Position numbers and translations under genes: made by a program. This document shows, piece after piece, positions 33,280 to 42,080 of a DNA stretch of 64,000 nt; within the stretch, counting starts at the first letter, position 1; each line of letters starts with the position of its first letter. Origin of the DNA: Dokdonia sp. 4H-3-7-5 (lineage in GTDB: Bacteria > Bacteroidota > Bacteroidia > Flavobacteriales > Flavobacteriaceae); contig NC_015496.1 of NCBI RefSeq assembly GCF_000212355.1, forward strand, positions 2,636,001 through 2,700,000. The letters are read 5' to 3'. The notes under the pieces were generated by a model. That model did no database searches. It was not told the origin of the DNA and saw only the letters and a program-made list of their open reading frames with translations.

Positions 33280-34701
33280 ATGGCAGAGCAAGGAAAAGAT
33301 AACTTTAGAGATACTATGGGAACCCTTGATAAAGAGGGGAAACGCGCATGGGTATTTCCTAAGAAGCCAAGTGGGAAATGGTACGAGTACCGCAAGTACG
33401 TAAGCTATGTATTGCTTGCTATCTTACTTAGCTCACCGTTTATAAAAGTAGGAGGGAATCAGCTGTTCATGTTTAATGTGCTGGAGCGTAGGTTCAATAT
33501 TTTTGGGTATCCATTCTGGCCTCAAGATTTTCATCTCTTTGTGATCATGATGATCATTGGGGTGGTATTTGTAATCCTATTTACGGTAGCATTCGGTAGA
33601 ATATTTTGTGGCTGGATTTGCCCGCAAACTATTTTTATGGAAATGGTTTTCCGTCGTATTGAGTATTGGATAGATGGCGATCGAGGTAAGCAGATACGTC
33701 TTAAGAAAATGCCTTGGAACAAGGAGAAAATTAAAAAGAGAGTTTTAAAGTGGATCATCTTTTTTATCATCTCATTTATTATTGCAAATGTATTTCTTGC
33801 GTATCTAATAGGGAGCGATCAGCTTATTAGGTACATCACAGATGGACCTGAGAAGCACACAAGCACACTTGTATCACTACTTATTTTTACTGGAGTTTTC
33901 TATTTCATATTTGTATGGTTTAGAGAGCAGGTGTGCATCATAGCCTGCCCTTACGGAAGGTTGCAAGGAGTGTTGCTAGATAACAAATCTATTATCGTTG
34001 CTTATGATCATAAACGTGGAGAGAAGGAAGAAGGAAGAGCTAAGTTTAAGAAAAATGAAGACAGACCATCTACTGGAAAAGGAGACTGTATAGATTGCTT
34101 CGCATGTGTGCATGTATGCCCTACAGGGATAGACATACGTAACGGTACACAGTTAGAATGTGTAAACTGTACCGCTTGTATAGATGCTTGTGATCATATG
34201 ATGGAAGCAGTAGATCTCCCTAAAGGTCTTATACGCTATGCTAGTGAAGATAATATTGAAAAGAAAGCGCCATTTAAATTCACACCTCGTCTTAAGGGGT
34301 ATGTTGCTGTACTAGGTATACTTACTGCGGTACTCATAGGGATGTTGTTTTTACGTAATGATGTAGAAGCTCGCATTCTCAGATTACCAGGCCAACTTTA
34401 TGAGCATAAAGACAATAACATGATTAGTAATGTCTACACCTTTAAGCTGGTTAATAAAACAGTAGAGGAGATAGAAGATGTGCATTTTGAACTACGCTCT
34501 CACAAAGGAACGATAGAAGTAGTTTCGGGTAATAGTTTCAGTGTAGATGCACAGGGACTAGCAGAGGGAACACTATTTATTGAAATCAATGCCAGCGGTA
34601 TTAAAAGCGATAAAGAACGTTTGGAAATAGAAGTGTACAGCGGCGACCAATTGATTGAGACGACAACAACGGCATTTTTAGGCCCTAGAAGTTATAAGTA
34701 A
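33280..34701 (+). CDS. ccoG: cbb3 oxidase assembly ferredoxin CcoG/FixG
   Basis: A membrane protein with about 5 helices, an N-terminal CGWICPQTIFME motif, CIIACPYGRLQG, two 4Fe-4S clusters (CIDCFACVHVCPTG and CVNCTACIDAC), and a C-terminal periplasmic Ig-like domain. The length of 473 residues is standard. CcoG acts as a cupric reductase supplying Cu(I) for the oxidase. It is in the cco operon. Confidence 0.95.
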   Translation: MAEQGKDNFRDTMGTLDKEGKRAWVFPKKPSGKWYEYRKYVSYVLLAILLSSPFIKVGGNQLFMFNVLERRFNIFGYPFWPQDFHLFVIMMIIGVVFVILFTVAFGRIFCGWICPQTIFMEMVFRRIEYWIDGDRGKQIRLKKMPWNKEKIKKRVLKWIIFFIISFIIANVFLAYLIGSDQLIRYITDGPEKHTSTLVSLLIFTGVFYFIFVWFREQVCIIACPYGRLQGVLLDNKSIIVAYDHKRGEKEEGRAKFKKNEDRPSTGKGDCIDCFACVHVCPTGIDIRNGTQLECVNCTACIDACDHMMEAVDLPKGLIRYASEDNIEKKAPFKFTPRLKGYVAVLGILTAVLIGMLFLRNDVEARILRLPGQLYEHKDNNMISNVYTFKLVNKTVEEIEDVHFELRSHKGTIEVVSGNSFSVDAQGLAEGTLFIEINASGIKSDKERLEIEVYSGDQLIETTTTAFLGPRSYK

Positions 34702-34706
34702 GAGTA

Positions 34707-34721
34707 CGCTTTCGCGAAAGC
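34707..34721. repeat. Dispersed palindrome, near-complete copy (intergenic)
   Basis: CGCTTTCGCGAAAGC in the short gap between ccoG and the Cys-rich small ORF. Confidence 0.8.
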
Positions 34722-34735
34722 AAAACAAATAAACG

Positions 34736-34870
34736 ATGAGTACAGAGCATAAAAAATGTTGTGATGGTTGTAAAAAAGGACAGCCAGGAACTAACGAAGC
34801 ATGCAGCGCAAAGTTAATGATGGAAGCGCTGAAGAAAAATCAAGAAATCACTAAAACACAAGAGTTATGA
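34736..34870 (+). CDS. Small Cys-rich protein in the cco operon, 44 aa
   Basis: ATG at 34736 opens a 44-residue frame beginning MSTEHKKCCDGCKKG and including one more Cys, with a basic helical tail. Its stop overlaps the ccoH start (ATGA), the usual sign of translational coupling. The CCxxC cluster could bind copper or zinc. I know of no named family. Coding is well supported by the overlap and operon position. Confidence 0.65.
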   Translation: MSTEHKKCCDGCKKGQPGTNEACSAKLMMEALKKNQEITKTQEL

Positions 34871-35313
34871 AATGGAACTGGGGAAAGGGAATTGTAGTGG
34901 CGATGGCTTGTTTTATGGGCTTTATCCTGTACATGGTAATCACCATGAGTACAGACGATAATTATAGCCATGATCTTGTGACAGAAGAGTATTATGCTAA
35001 AGAAATGGCATATCAAACCGAAATAGATGCAGAGACTAATGCGCGCAATCTCGTAGGAGAGATTAGCGGAAAACGCACGCCAGAAGGATGGTTACTCACC
35101 TTCCCATCGTCTATTTCAGAAAGTACAAATAAAGGAACAGTGTTTCTATACAGACCGTCTAATCAGCAACTTGATTTTGAAGTGCCTTTGGCTATTTCAG
35201 GATCTAATTTGCTCATACCTGACAATCAGCTGATAGACGGTCGATGGAACATTATCATAGAGTGGACAGACGGGGAAGAGGAATACATGTATAAAAAGTC
35301 AATCGTTTACTAA
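34867..35313 (+). CDS. ccoH: cbb3 oxidase assembly protein CcoH/FixH
   Basis: A 148-residue protein with one N-terminal membrane helix (GIVVAMACFMGFILYMVITM) and a periplasmic domain with the FixH motif HDLVTEEYYAKEMAYQTEIDAETNA. It helps assemble the oxidase with CcoI/CcoG. It overlaps both neighbours (4 nt upstream, 1 nt downstream). Confidence 0.92.
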   Translation: MKWNWGKGIVVAMACFMGFILYMVITMSTDDNYSHDLVTEEYYAKEMAYQTEIDAETNARNLVGEISGKRTPEGWLLTFPSSISESTNKGTVFLYRPSNQQLDFEVPLAISGSNLLIPDNQLIDGRWNIIIEWTDGEEEYMYKKSIVY

Positions 35314-36020
35314 TGCTGTGGTCTGCACTCATATTTGGTCTTTTGGGCAGTTTCCACTGTGTGGGAATGTGTGGTCCCATTGCATTTATGTTGCCCGTAG
35401 ATCGTAAAAGTCCTGTAAAAAGAGCTTTCCAATTAATGAGTTATCACGCGGGGCGTATACTTACTTATAGTGTTTTGGGCTTAGTATTTGGGATTGTGGG
35501 TAAAAGTTTTAATTTCTTTGGCATCCAGCAGCAACTATCTATAATCATAGGTGTACTTATGATTGTAGTTATTCTCATACCCACTAAAATTTTCAATAAA
35601 TACAACTTCTCACGACCATTATATAAGGCAGTTGGTAAAGTAAAGAGCTCCATGGGAACCGCTCTTAAGAAAAAAGATCCAGGTACGTTTTTTACTATAG
35701 GATATCTCAACGGCTTATTACCGTGCGGACTTGTATATATGGCGATTTTTGGCGCACTTGCTTCTGGTGGTGCTTGGGAAGGAGGATTGTATATGGCAGT
35801 TTTTGGACTAGGTACCATACCACTTATGACCACTGCTATTTATTTAGGTAATTTTTTAAAAGGAAAAGCAAAGCAGCGCATCGTTAAAATGATTCCTGTT
35901 TTTGTGGTAATCGTAGGAGTCTTATTTATAGTACGCGGCCTTGGTCTTGGTATACCATACGTATCACCATCAAAGATGGTAAGTGTAGAAAAAGTGGCTG
36001 CACAACATTCTTGTCATTAA
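35313..36020 (+). CDS. TauE/SafE-like membrane protein of cbb3 maturation
   Basis: Six hydrophobic segments with GLLGSFHCVGMCGPIAFMLP and GYLNGLLPCGLVYMAIFGAL, the paired Cys/Gly motifs of the sulfite-exporter TauE/SafE family member commonly found after fixH (UreH-like, probably metal transport or thiol handling). It ends with QHSCH, a possible copper-binding tail. It shares one base with ccoH. Confidence 0.88.
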   Translation: MLWSALIFGLLGSFHCVGMCGPIAFMLPVDRKSPVKRAFQLMSYHAGRILTYSVLGLVFGIVGKSFNFFGIQQQLSIIIGVLMIVVILIPTKIFNKYNFSRPLYKAVGKVKSSMGTALKKKDPGTFFTIGYLNGLLPCGLVYMAIFGALASGGAWEGGLYMAVFGLGTIPLMTTAIYLGNFLKGKAKQRIVKMIPVFVVIVGVLFIVRGLGLGIPYVSPSKMVSVEKVAAQHSCH

Positions 36021-36042
36021 TAACAACCAAACATTTATAATT

Positions 36043-36189
36043 ATGGAACATTTTTTAATACTTCTCGTAGACTGGGGAATGGGAGCATTACTCATAGGAG
36101 TATTTGCCTTAGTTTGTATCACTCTTGTACTTATCGTACTAAACATGATAAAGGGAGACTCAAAAAAATCTGATACTGATGAAAAGTAG
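36043..36189 (+). CDS. Single-helix membrane peptide at the end of the cco operon, 48 aa
   Basis: ATG at 36043, 22 nt after the TauE-like gene. One long hydrophobic helix (MGALLIGVFALVCITLVLIVLNMI) is followed by a charged tail (KGDSKKSDTDEK). The size and topology are like those of small oxidase-associated subunits. I recognise no family; it is probably a real gene because of its position and strong helix. Confidence 0.55.
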   Translation: MEHFLILLVDWGMGALLIGVFALVCITLVLIVLNMIKGDSKKSDTDEK

Positions 36190-36357
36190 AGGATTACAAA
36201 TAGTAAGAGAATATACAAGTACTTTATTAAACTGCTTAGTTTTTAAAGGTCTCGACCTATTTATATCATTACAATGGCTTTTAACTTACAAGAAAGATCG
36301 TATTAGTTCGCAAAGATAATCGTGAACTTGATGAGGTCTTATAATCTTCAAGAGCAT

Positions 36358-36390
36358 AAAAAAAGGGAAGCAGTAATGCTTCCCTTTTTT
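36358..36390. terminator. Bidirectional terminator
   Basis: AAAAAAGGGAAGCA / TGCTTCCCTTTTTT with a GTAA loop, between the cco operon and hemN (convergent). Confidence 0.92.
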
Positions 36391-36410
36391 AGTATATGTT
36401 GAGGTGACTT

Positions 36411-37772
36411 TTAAACAGTCATAGAAAATAGCTGAGTCTCTGGTTTATTGCGCTGTAATCTCATGTCAAACGGAAGGCATATATTTCTTACAAAAGGACG
36501 TCCCTTTTCTGTAACAATTAATTTTCTTGCATGTATTTCTAGAAGCCCATCGTTTTCAAGTTCCTTTAATTTTATAAGCACATCTGGAAGCTCTGCAAAA
36601 TTCCCTTGATTATCGTCCCAGGAAGTCTCAAAAGAACACATCAAATTAAGAATATGTTGTCTGATGATAAGATCTTCTTTAGTAAGGATATGACCTCTAA
36701 AAATAGGTAGAATCCCATCTTCTATAAGTTGTTGATACTCTTCTATATTTTTTACATTCTGAGCAAAACTATACCAGCTATCACTTATGGCAGATACTCC
36801 TAAGCCTATCATAACCTGTGTTTTGCTAGCGTTATATCCCATAAAATTACGATGTATAGTTCCCGCTTGCTGGGCTCCAAATAAAGCATCTGTTTTAAGC
36901 GCAAAGTGATCCATACCTATCTCGACATACCCTGCTTTTATAAGCATTGTTTTACCTATTTCATATTGCATTCTCTTTTGGTCTGCGCTAGGTAAATCTC
37001 CATCCTTAAATCCTCGCTGTCCGTTTCCTTTTATCCATGGCACGTGAGCGTAGCTATAAAAAGCGATACGGTCTGGCTCAAGAGAGATGGTTTTATTAAT
37101 GGTATTTATAACATCATCTTGCGTCTGGAAAGGTAGTCCATATATGATATCATGCCCTACAGATTCATAACCTGTTGTACGGGCGTTTTCTGTAGCGCTT
37201 TGCACGTGTACATAAGGTTGCACACGATTTATTGCTCTCTGTACCGTTGTATTGTAATCTTGAACTCCATAACAAACTCTAGTAAATCCTTTATTGTACA
37301 GAGCTTCAAGGTGTTCTTTTGTGGTATTATTAGGATGTCCTTCAAAGCTGAGTTCAAAAGTGCTAACCTTTTTTGTAAGTGCAAAAATCCCGTCCATAAG
37401 ACGTTCTAGATGTGCTGGTGAGAAAAATGTAGGAGTTCCTCCACCTAAGTGTAGTTGTTTAATCACCGGCTTGTCTCCTAGTAAAGTTACGTACATCGCA
37501 AGTTCCTTAAGTACAGATTGTATATAAGGAATCTCAACATCATGATTCTTTGTAATACGCTTGTTACATCCACAAAAAGTACACATACTCTCACAATAAG
37601 GTAAATGTATATAGAGACTTATTCCTTGTGAAGTATTGCTTTCGCGAAAGCTTTCTTGTAAAGTATTCTTCCACTGGGTGAGTGAAAAGTTATCTTGATC
37701 CCAATAAGGCACAGTAGGATAACTTGTATATCGTGGTCCTGCCACATTGTACTTTGATATAAGGGTACACAT
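36411..37772 (-). CDS. hemN: Oxygen-independent coproporphyrinogen III oxidase
   Basis: A radical-SAM enzyme of haem synthesis that works without oxygen. It has the 4Fe-4S motif CESMCTFCGCN near residue 60, LGGGTPTFF, and the HemN C-terminal domain (about residues 360-440); 453 residues is the HemN length. It is preceded by a regulon operator with perfect spacing, in keeping with the FNR/FixK control known for hemN. A palindrome copy is read as SFRESN. Confidence 0.95.
   Translation of the reverse strand: MCTLISKYNVAGPRYTSYPTVPYWDQDNFSLTQWKNTLQESFRESNTSQGISLYIHLPYCESMCTFCGCNKRITKNHDVEIPYIQSVLKELAMYVTLLGDKPVIKQLHLGGGTPTFFSPAHLERLMDGIFALTKKVSTFELSFEGHPNNTTKEHLEALYNKGFTRVCYGVQDYNTTVQRAINRVQPYVHVQSATENARTTGYESVGHDIIYGLPFQTQDDVINTINKTISLEPDRIAFYSYAHVPWIKGNGQRGFKDGDLPSADQKRMQYEIGKTMLIKAGYVEIGMDHFALKTDALFGAQQAGTIHRNFMGYNASKTQVMIGLGVSAISDSWYSFAQNVKNIEEYQQLIEDGILPIFRGHILTKEDLIIRQHILNLMCSFETSWDDNQGNFAELPDVLIKLKELENDGLLEIHARKLIVTEKGRPFVRNICLPFDMRLQRNKPETQLFSMTV
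37638..37651. repeat. Dispersed palindrome, partial copy (coding)
   Basis: GCTTTCGCGAAAGC in hemN, read on the minus strand as SFRESN. Confidence 0.85.
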
Positions 37773-37819
37773 TGATTTTGAGTTTTTTCAAAATTACTAT
37801 ATGACAAAAACAGAGAATA

Positions 37820-37831
37820 TGATGAATATCA
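37820..37831 (-). promoter_or_regulatory. CRP/FNR-type operator, TGA-N6-TCA
   Basis: Minus strand TGA-TATTCA-TCA, starting 35 nt before the -7 element TAATTTTG (37796-37789) of hemN. Confidence 0.82.
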
Positions 37832-37905
37832 GCTTTTGAGAAAATACTATTTATGGACGGTAATAGTAGTTCATTTAAAAAATGATAAATTATACATGTA
37901 ATTTA

Positions 37906-37953
37906 CCACTCGTCGACACTTAAACGTCATCCGTCTATAGTAAAGGACTCGTT
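37906..37953 (+). promoter_or_regulatory. Proposed LytTR boxes upstream of the NO-sensing operon
   Basis: CCACTCGTC at 37906-37914 and TCATCCGTC at 37927-37935, exactly 21 nt apart, plus a looser match GGACTCGTT at 37945. A -7-like CAACTTTG lies at 37990-37997; GAATATTG at 37970-37977 is the alternative. It shares the motif with the promoters of the T9SS gene and the polysaccharide locus. Confidence 0.6.
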
Positions 37954-38017
37954 AGACTTAATTATTGAAGAATATTGACTTTAATTGACCAACTTTGGAA
38001 ATATAAAGATCAATACT

Positions 38018-38434
38018 TTGGGGACAAGAAAATTAAGAATACTGCTCGTTGAGGACGATGCCATTGAGGTAATGAAACTCAAGCGAGCTATAGCAAAGCT
38101 AGAAATGAACCATGAGCTCATAGAGGCAAAAAATGGTGAGGAAGCACTTGAAATACTTAAAGACCACTCGGTCTTACCAGACGTGCTGTTTCTCGATCTT
38201 AATATGCCAAAAATCAACGGAATAGAGTTCTTGAAGATTTTGAAAAAAGACGAAATTTTACGATTTTTACCAACAGTCATGCTCACAACCTCAAGTAACC
38301 GCAAGGATATACTAGCTTGTTATGACACGGGAGTAGCAGGTTATATTATCAAACCTTTGAAGTACGATCACTACGTTGAGAAAATAAAATCGGCGTTAGA
38401 GTACTGGAGTATGAATGAATTAATCAAAGCATAA
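38018..38434 (+). CDS. Single-domain response regulator (receiver)
   Basis: A stand-alone REC domain: LRILLVEDDAIEV, phospho-acceptor in LFLDLNMPKING (Asp60 from this start), TTSSNRKD and YIIKPLKYD. No output domain, so it probably acts by phosphotransfer or protein contact, perhaps as phosphate sink or shuttle to the HPt below. There is no ATG. TTG codons occur at 37985 and 38018; I choose 38018 because a -7-like CAACTTTG (37990-37997) would place the transcript start after 37985. The H-NOX gene overlaps its stop by 1 nt. Confidence 0.88.
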   Translation: MGTRKLRILLVEDDAIEVMKLKRAIAKLEMNHELIEAKNGEEALEILKDHSVLPDVLFLDLNMPKINGIEFLKILKKDEILRFLPTVMLTTSSNRKDILACYDTGVAGYIIKPLKYDHYVEKIKSALEYWSMNELIKA

Positions 38435-38976
38435 TGAAAGGAATTGTATTTACAGAGTTTTTAGATCTTGTTGAAACAAAATTTGGTTTAGAAATGGTTG
38501 ACACCATTCTTAATGAATCTGAATTACCTTCTAATGGTGTTTATACAGCAGTAGGAACGTATAGCTTTACAGAAATGGTGAGCTTACTTACTAATTTAAG
38601 TAAGGAAACGGGACTTGTAATTGATGATTTATTACTGGTATATGGAGAGCACTTTTTCTCAGTGGTAGAGAAAAGTTATCCTTCTTTTTTAAAGCAATAT
38701 ACGGATCCAATAGAGATGCTTTCATCTATAGAAAACCACATACATGTGGAAGTTAGAAAGATTTATCCAGATGCAGAGTTGCCTACTTTTACCATAGAAG
38801 AGAAGACTCCAGAAAGTCTCGTAATGATCTATAAGTCAAGTAGAGCCATGCATGCCTTCGGTCGCGGATTAATGAATAAGACTTTTGAGTTTTTTAATAC
38901 AAAAGCTACTATCTTAGTTGAAAAATTAAAAGAAAACGGAACCGAAGTAAAATTCAGCATAGCAACATATGAGTGA
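38434..38976 (+). CDS. H-NOX haem domain protein (nitric oxide / oxygen sensor)
   Basis: The 180-residue protein is a full H-NOX domain: MKGIVFTEFLDLVETKFG at the N-terminus, GVYTAVGTYSFTEM, the proximal haem ligand His104 in HVEVRKIYPDAELPTF, and the haem-propionate motif Y133-x-S135-x-R137 (YKSSR). The distal pocket lacks an obvious H-bonding Tyr, in keeping with NO selectivity, but this was judged by eye. The stop overlaps the next kinase gene by 8 nt, so H-NOX and kinase are translationally coupled; in other bacteria H-NOX controls its adjacent kinase. Confidence 0.93.
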   Translation: MKGIVFTEFLDLVETKFGLEMVDTILNESELPSNGVYTAVGTYSFTEMVSLLTNLSKETGLVIDDLLLVYGEHFFSVVEKSYPSFLKQYTDPIEMLSSIENHIHVEVRKIYPDAELPTFTIEEKTPESLVMIYKSSRAMHAFGRGLMNKTFEFFNTKATILVEKLKENGTEVKFSIATYE

Positions 38977-40945
38977 CTCCAAAATTAAGATGTACGAAAG
39001 AGCGCTAGCGCGTGAAAAGGCCGCTAGAAAAGAAGCCGAGCGTATTCTTGAGGAAAAGTCATTAGAATTATATCACAAATCTGAGGAGTTAAGAGTTTCA
39101 AATTCAAAACTTGAAGATGTTGTAAAAGAACGCACTTCTGAACTTGAGGGAGTATTTGAAAACATAGTAGATGCCTATGTAGTTATGGAGTTATCTGGCA
39201 ATGTTATCAAAATGAATGACGCAGCCATTACACTTCTTGGGTACACGCTAGAAGATAACTTCAACCTTTGGGACATTGTTCACCCAGATGAAAATGATAA
39301 AGTTGTTGAAGGTTTTGAGGTTCTCACCACAAAAGGAGCAATAACAGATTTTCAAATAAAAATAATAATGTCTTCAGGATCCATTAAATTGGTTCACATT
39401 AATGCAAGTATTGTTTTTAATGATGAAGGAAAACCTATCGCTGCTCAAGGTATTGTAAGGGATATTACGCAAGACAAGGCAGCCGAGCAGCGCCTTATAG
39501 ATTCAGAAAATCGATTATCTGCACTTATTTTAAACCTAGAAAGTGGTATTCTACTTGAAGATGAGCATCGCAATATTGTAATCACAAATAATCGCTTCTG
39601 CGATTTTTTTAATATTCCATCAAGTCCAGAGCAACTTATAGGTGTAAACTGCGAGCATGCAGCTGAAGATAGCAAACATCTTTTTAAAGATCCAGAAGAA
39701 TTTGTATCAAGAATAAATACGCTTACGCGAAAAAAAGAACAAGCGCTATCTGATGAGCTTAAATTAGTTGATGGTCGTATCTTGGAGAGAGATTTTATTC
39801 CTATTTATGAAGAAGGTATTTATAAAGGTCACCTTTGGACGTATAGAGATGTTACCTTGAGAAGAAAGTTTCGCGAAAGCATAGAAGCAGAACGTCAAAA
39901 ATATAGTGACATTATTGCAAACATGAACTTGGGACTTATTGAGGTCAATCTTGATGATGAAGTCTTGATGATCAATAACAGTTTTGAATTGTTATCTGGT
40001 TATACCGAAGAGGAACTCCTAGGTAAAAAAGCGAAGGAGATATTACTTACTCCAGCGTCTCAAAAACAACTCACTCAAGAGAATAATGATAGGTTGAGCG
40101 GAGCGTCAAATTCATACGAAGTGCAGGCTATAACTAAGAGTGGTGAATTGAAACACTGGCTAATAAGTGGTGCTCCAAACTATAATCTTAATGGTAAAGT
40201 CATAGGCTCTATAGGAATACACCTCGATATAACAGAGCTCAAAAGTTTAGAGATACAAAAGGAAAATCTTTTAAAGAAGCTTGAAAAAAGTAATGATGAG
40301 CTGCAGGAGTATGCACATGTAGTTTCTCATGATCTTAAAAGTCCGCTTAGGAGTATAAATGCACTTGTAAATTGGATTAAGGATGATAATGAAGATGTCT
40401 TCACTAAAGAAACAAAGAGTCATCTTGAGATGATAGATACTACTTTAGAAAAGATGGAGCAGCTTATATCTGATGTTCTTGAATACTCCAGTGTAGGATC
40501 TGAAAATGCACCTCGAGAAAAAGTAAATTTACAAGAAGTACTAGCAGATATAGAAACTTTACTTCACTGTCCAGAACATATAACATTAAATATTCATCCA
40601 GATTTACCTACGGTAAATGGTGATAAAGTCAAGTTACAACAGTTATTTCAGAATTTGATGAGTAATGCTATACGTTATTGTGATAAAGAAGAAGGTCTCA
40701 TAGAAGTAGGATACACAGAAAACAAAACACATTATACCTTTACGGTTAAGGATAATGGAATCGGGATTCCTAAGGAATACCATGATAAAATATTTAAAAT
40801 TTTTCAGTCACTTAATAACCATAAAGACTCGACGGGTATAGGACTTTCTATTGTTAAGAAAATAGTAGACCTTTATAAAGGAAGTATCTGGTTAGAGAGC
40901 AACGTAGGAGAGGGGACTACTTTCTTTTTTACATTACAAAAATAA
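38969..40945 (+). CDS. Multi-PAS cytosolic histidine kinase paired with H-NOX
   Basis: An N-terminal coiled coil (about residues 5-58) is followed by three PAS domains (about 60-170, 180-300, 310-425), HisKA with phospho-acceptor His454 (VVSHDLKSPLRS) and HATPase_c (QNLMSNAIRY, KDNGIGIPKE, STGIGLSIVKK). There are no membrane segments. The ORF begins inside the H-NOX stop region. It is the likely output kinase of the H-NOX sensor; the PAS domains may add other inputs. A partial palindrome is read KFRES. Confidence 0.92.
   Translation: MSDSKIKMYERALAREKAARKEAERILEEKSLELYHKSEELRVSNSKLEDVVKERTSELEGVFENIVDAYVVMELSGNVIKMNDAAITLLGYTLEDNFNLWDIVHPDENDKVVEGFEVLTTKGAITDFQIKIIMSSGSIKLVHINASIVFNDEGKPIAAQGIVRDITQDKAAEQRLIDSENRLSALILNLESGILLEDEHRNIVITNNRFCDFFNIPSSPEQLIGVNCEHAAEDSKHLFKDPEEFVSRINTLTRKKEQALSDELKLVDGRILERDFIPIYEEGIYKGHLWTYRDVTLRRKFRESIEAERQKYSDIIANMNLGLIEVNLDDEVLMINNSFELLSGYTEEELLGKKAKEILLTPASQKQLTQENNDRLSGASNSYEVQAITKSGELKHWLISGAPNYNLNGKVIGSIGIHLDITELKSLEIQKENLLKKLEKSNDELQEYAHVVSHDLKSPLRSINALVNWIKDDNEDVFTKETKSHLEMIDTTLEKMEQLISDVLEYSSVGSENAPREKVNLQEVLADIETLLHCPEHITLNIHPDLPTVNGDKVKLQQLFQNLMSNAIRYCDKEEGLIEVGYTENKTHYTFTVKDNGIGIPKEYHDKIFKIFQSLNNHKDSTGIGLSIVKKIVDLYKGSIWLESNVGEGTTFFFTLQK
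39867..39880. repeat. Dispersed palindrome, partial copy (coding)
   Basis: AGTTTCGCGAAAGC in the kinase gene, read KFRES between PAS2 and PAS3. Confidence 0.7.
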
Positions 40946-40949
40946 TATA

Positions 40950-42080
40950 ATGAGAACAGTACAACTACAACGCGACTCGTCTGGTTCATGGCACTATTTA
41001 AGTGAATCAATAACACTTAATAATCCGCTGGTGCTTATTCTAGGAAATCGTTTTCTTCTAGAAAAAGAAAGCGTTTTTGAGGAAGTAAGAGACTTATTTC
41101 CTTCAGGGCATCTTGTTTTTGGATCTTCTAGTGGTGAGATTGTAGCTGGAGCAGTAAATGATGAACATATCACCATAACTGCCATAGAATTTGAAAAGTC
41201 TTCCTTTGAGATTCAAACATTTAATATACATGAAGTAGGAGATGATAGTGAGAAGGCGGGATCTACGATAATTAAGAAGTTAACTGCAGAAGGCCTTAAG
41301 CATGTATTTGTGTTATCTGAAGGAAGTTTTGTAAATGGATCTGCGCTCACCAAGGGAATGCAAGGAGCATTGCCTAATGTTTTAATTACTGGCGGACTGT
41401 GTGGAGATGATGCACGTTTTGAAAAAACACTTGCTTCTTATAATGAGGCGCCAAAGGAAGGCGAGATTGTAGTCATAGGTTTTTATGGAGAAACTTTTGA
41501 AGCGTCATTTTCTATTTATGGTGGGTGGACACCCTTTGGACCAGAAAGGCTAATTACAAAATCTGATGGTAATATCTTATACGAGATAGATGGTAAACCA
41601 GCATTAGATTTATACAAAACCTACCTAGGCGATAAAGCAAAAGATTTACCAGGCTCTGCGCTTATTTATCCGCTCAATGTAAAAAGTGCAGAAAATGACC
41701 AGTCATTTGTGCGTACTATTTTAAATATAGATGAAGAGAAAAACGCGATGATTCTAGCAGGAGATGTGCCAGAGCAATCTAAGGTACAACTTATGATGAC
41801 AAATATGGATAGCATCGCTTCGGCATCAGAAACCGCAGCATTGAGGGCTATGGAGGGAAGGAATAATCCGCCACAATTAGCATTGCTTATAAGTTGTATA
41901 GGACGTAAATTAGTATTAGATCAACGTATAGAAGAAGAAGTTGAGGAGGTAATGAGTGTGATAGGTGATGATGTAGTGATAAGTGGGATGTACTCTTACG
42001 GAGAGATTGCCCCTTTTTACGGAGAACGTAGTTGTAAATTGCACAACCAGACCATGACAATTACCTTAATAAGCGAGTAA
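40950..42080 (+). CDS. FIST-domain sensor (NosP-like)
   Basis: FIST_N (about residues 25-220; LVFGSSSGEIVAG, ITGGLCGDDARF, VVIGFYG) and FIST_C (about 225-360; PGSALIYPL, LALLISCIGRKLVL, GMYSYGEIAPF) fill the protein. FIST proteins placed next to histidine kinases include the haem NO sensor NosP. Whether this one binds haem cannot be decided from sequence. It lies 4 nt after the H-NOX kinase and directly abuts a second kinase gene, the NosP-kinase arrangement. Confidence 0.88.
   Translation: MRTVQLQRDSSGSWHYLSESITLNNPLVLILGNRFLLEKESVFEEVRDLFPSGHLVFGSSSGEIVAGAVNDEHITITAIEFEKSSFEIQTFNIHEVGDDSEKAGSTIIKKLTAEGLKHVFVLSEGSFVNGSALTKGMQGALPNVLITGGLCGDDARFEKTLASYNEAPKEGEIVVIGFYGETFEASFSIYGGWTPFGPERLITKSDGNILYEIDGKPALDLYKTYLGDKAKDLPGSALIYPLNVKSAENDQSFVRTILNIDEEKNAMILAGDVPEQSKVQLMMTNMDSIASASETAALRAMEGRNNPPQLALLISCIGRKLVLDQRIEEEVEEVMSVIGDDVVISGMYSYGEIAPFYGERSCKLHNQTMTITLISE

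Noticed and set aside
34707-34721. tRNA-like or small-RNA gene in the cco operon gap
   Set aside because: The fold is only the dispersed palindrome; there is no cloverleaf or promoter.
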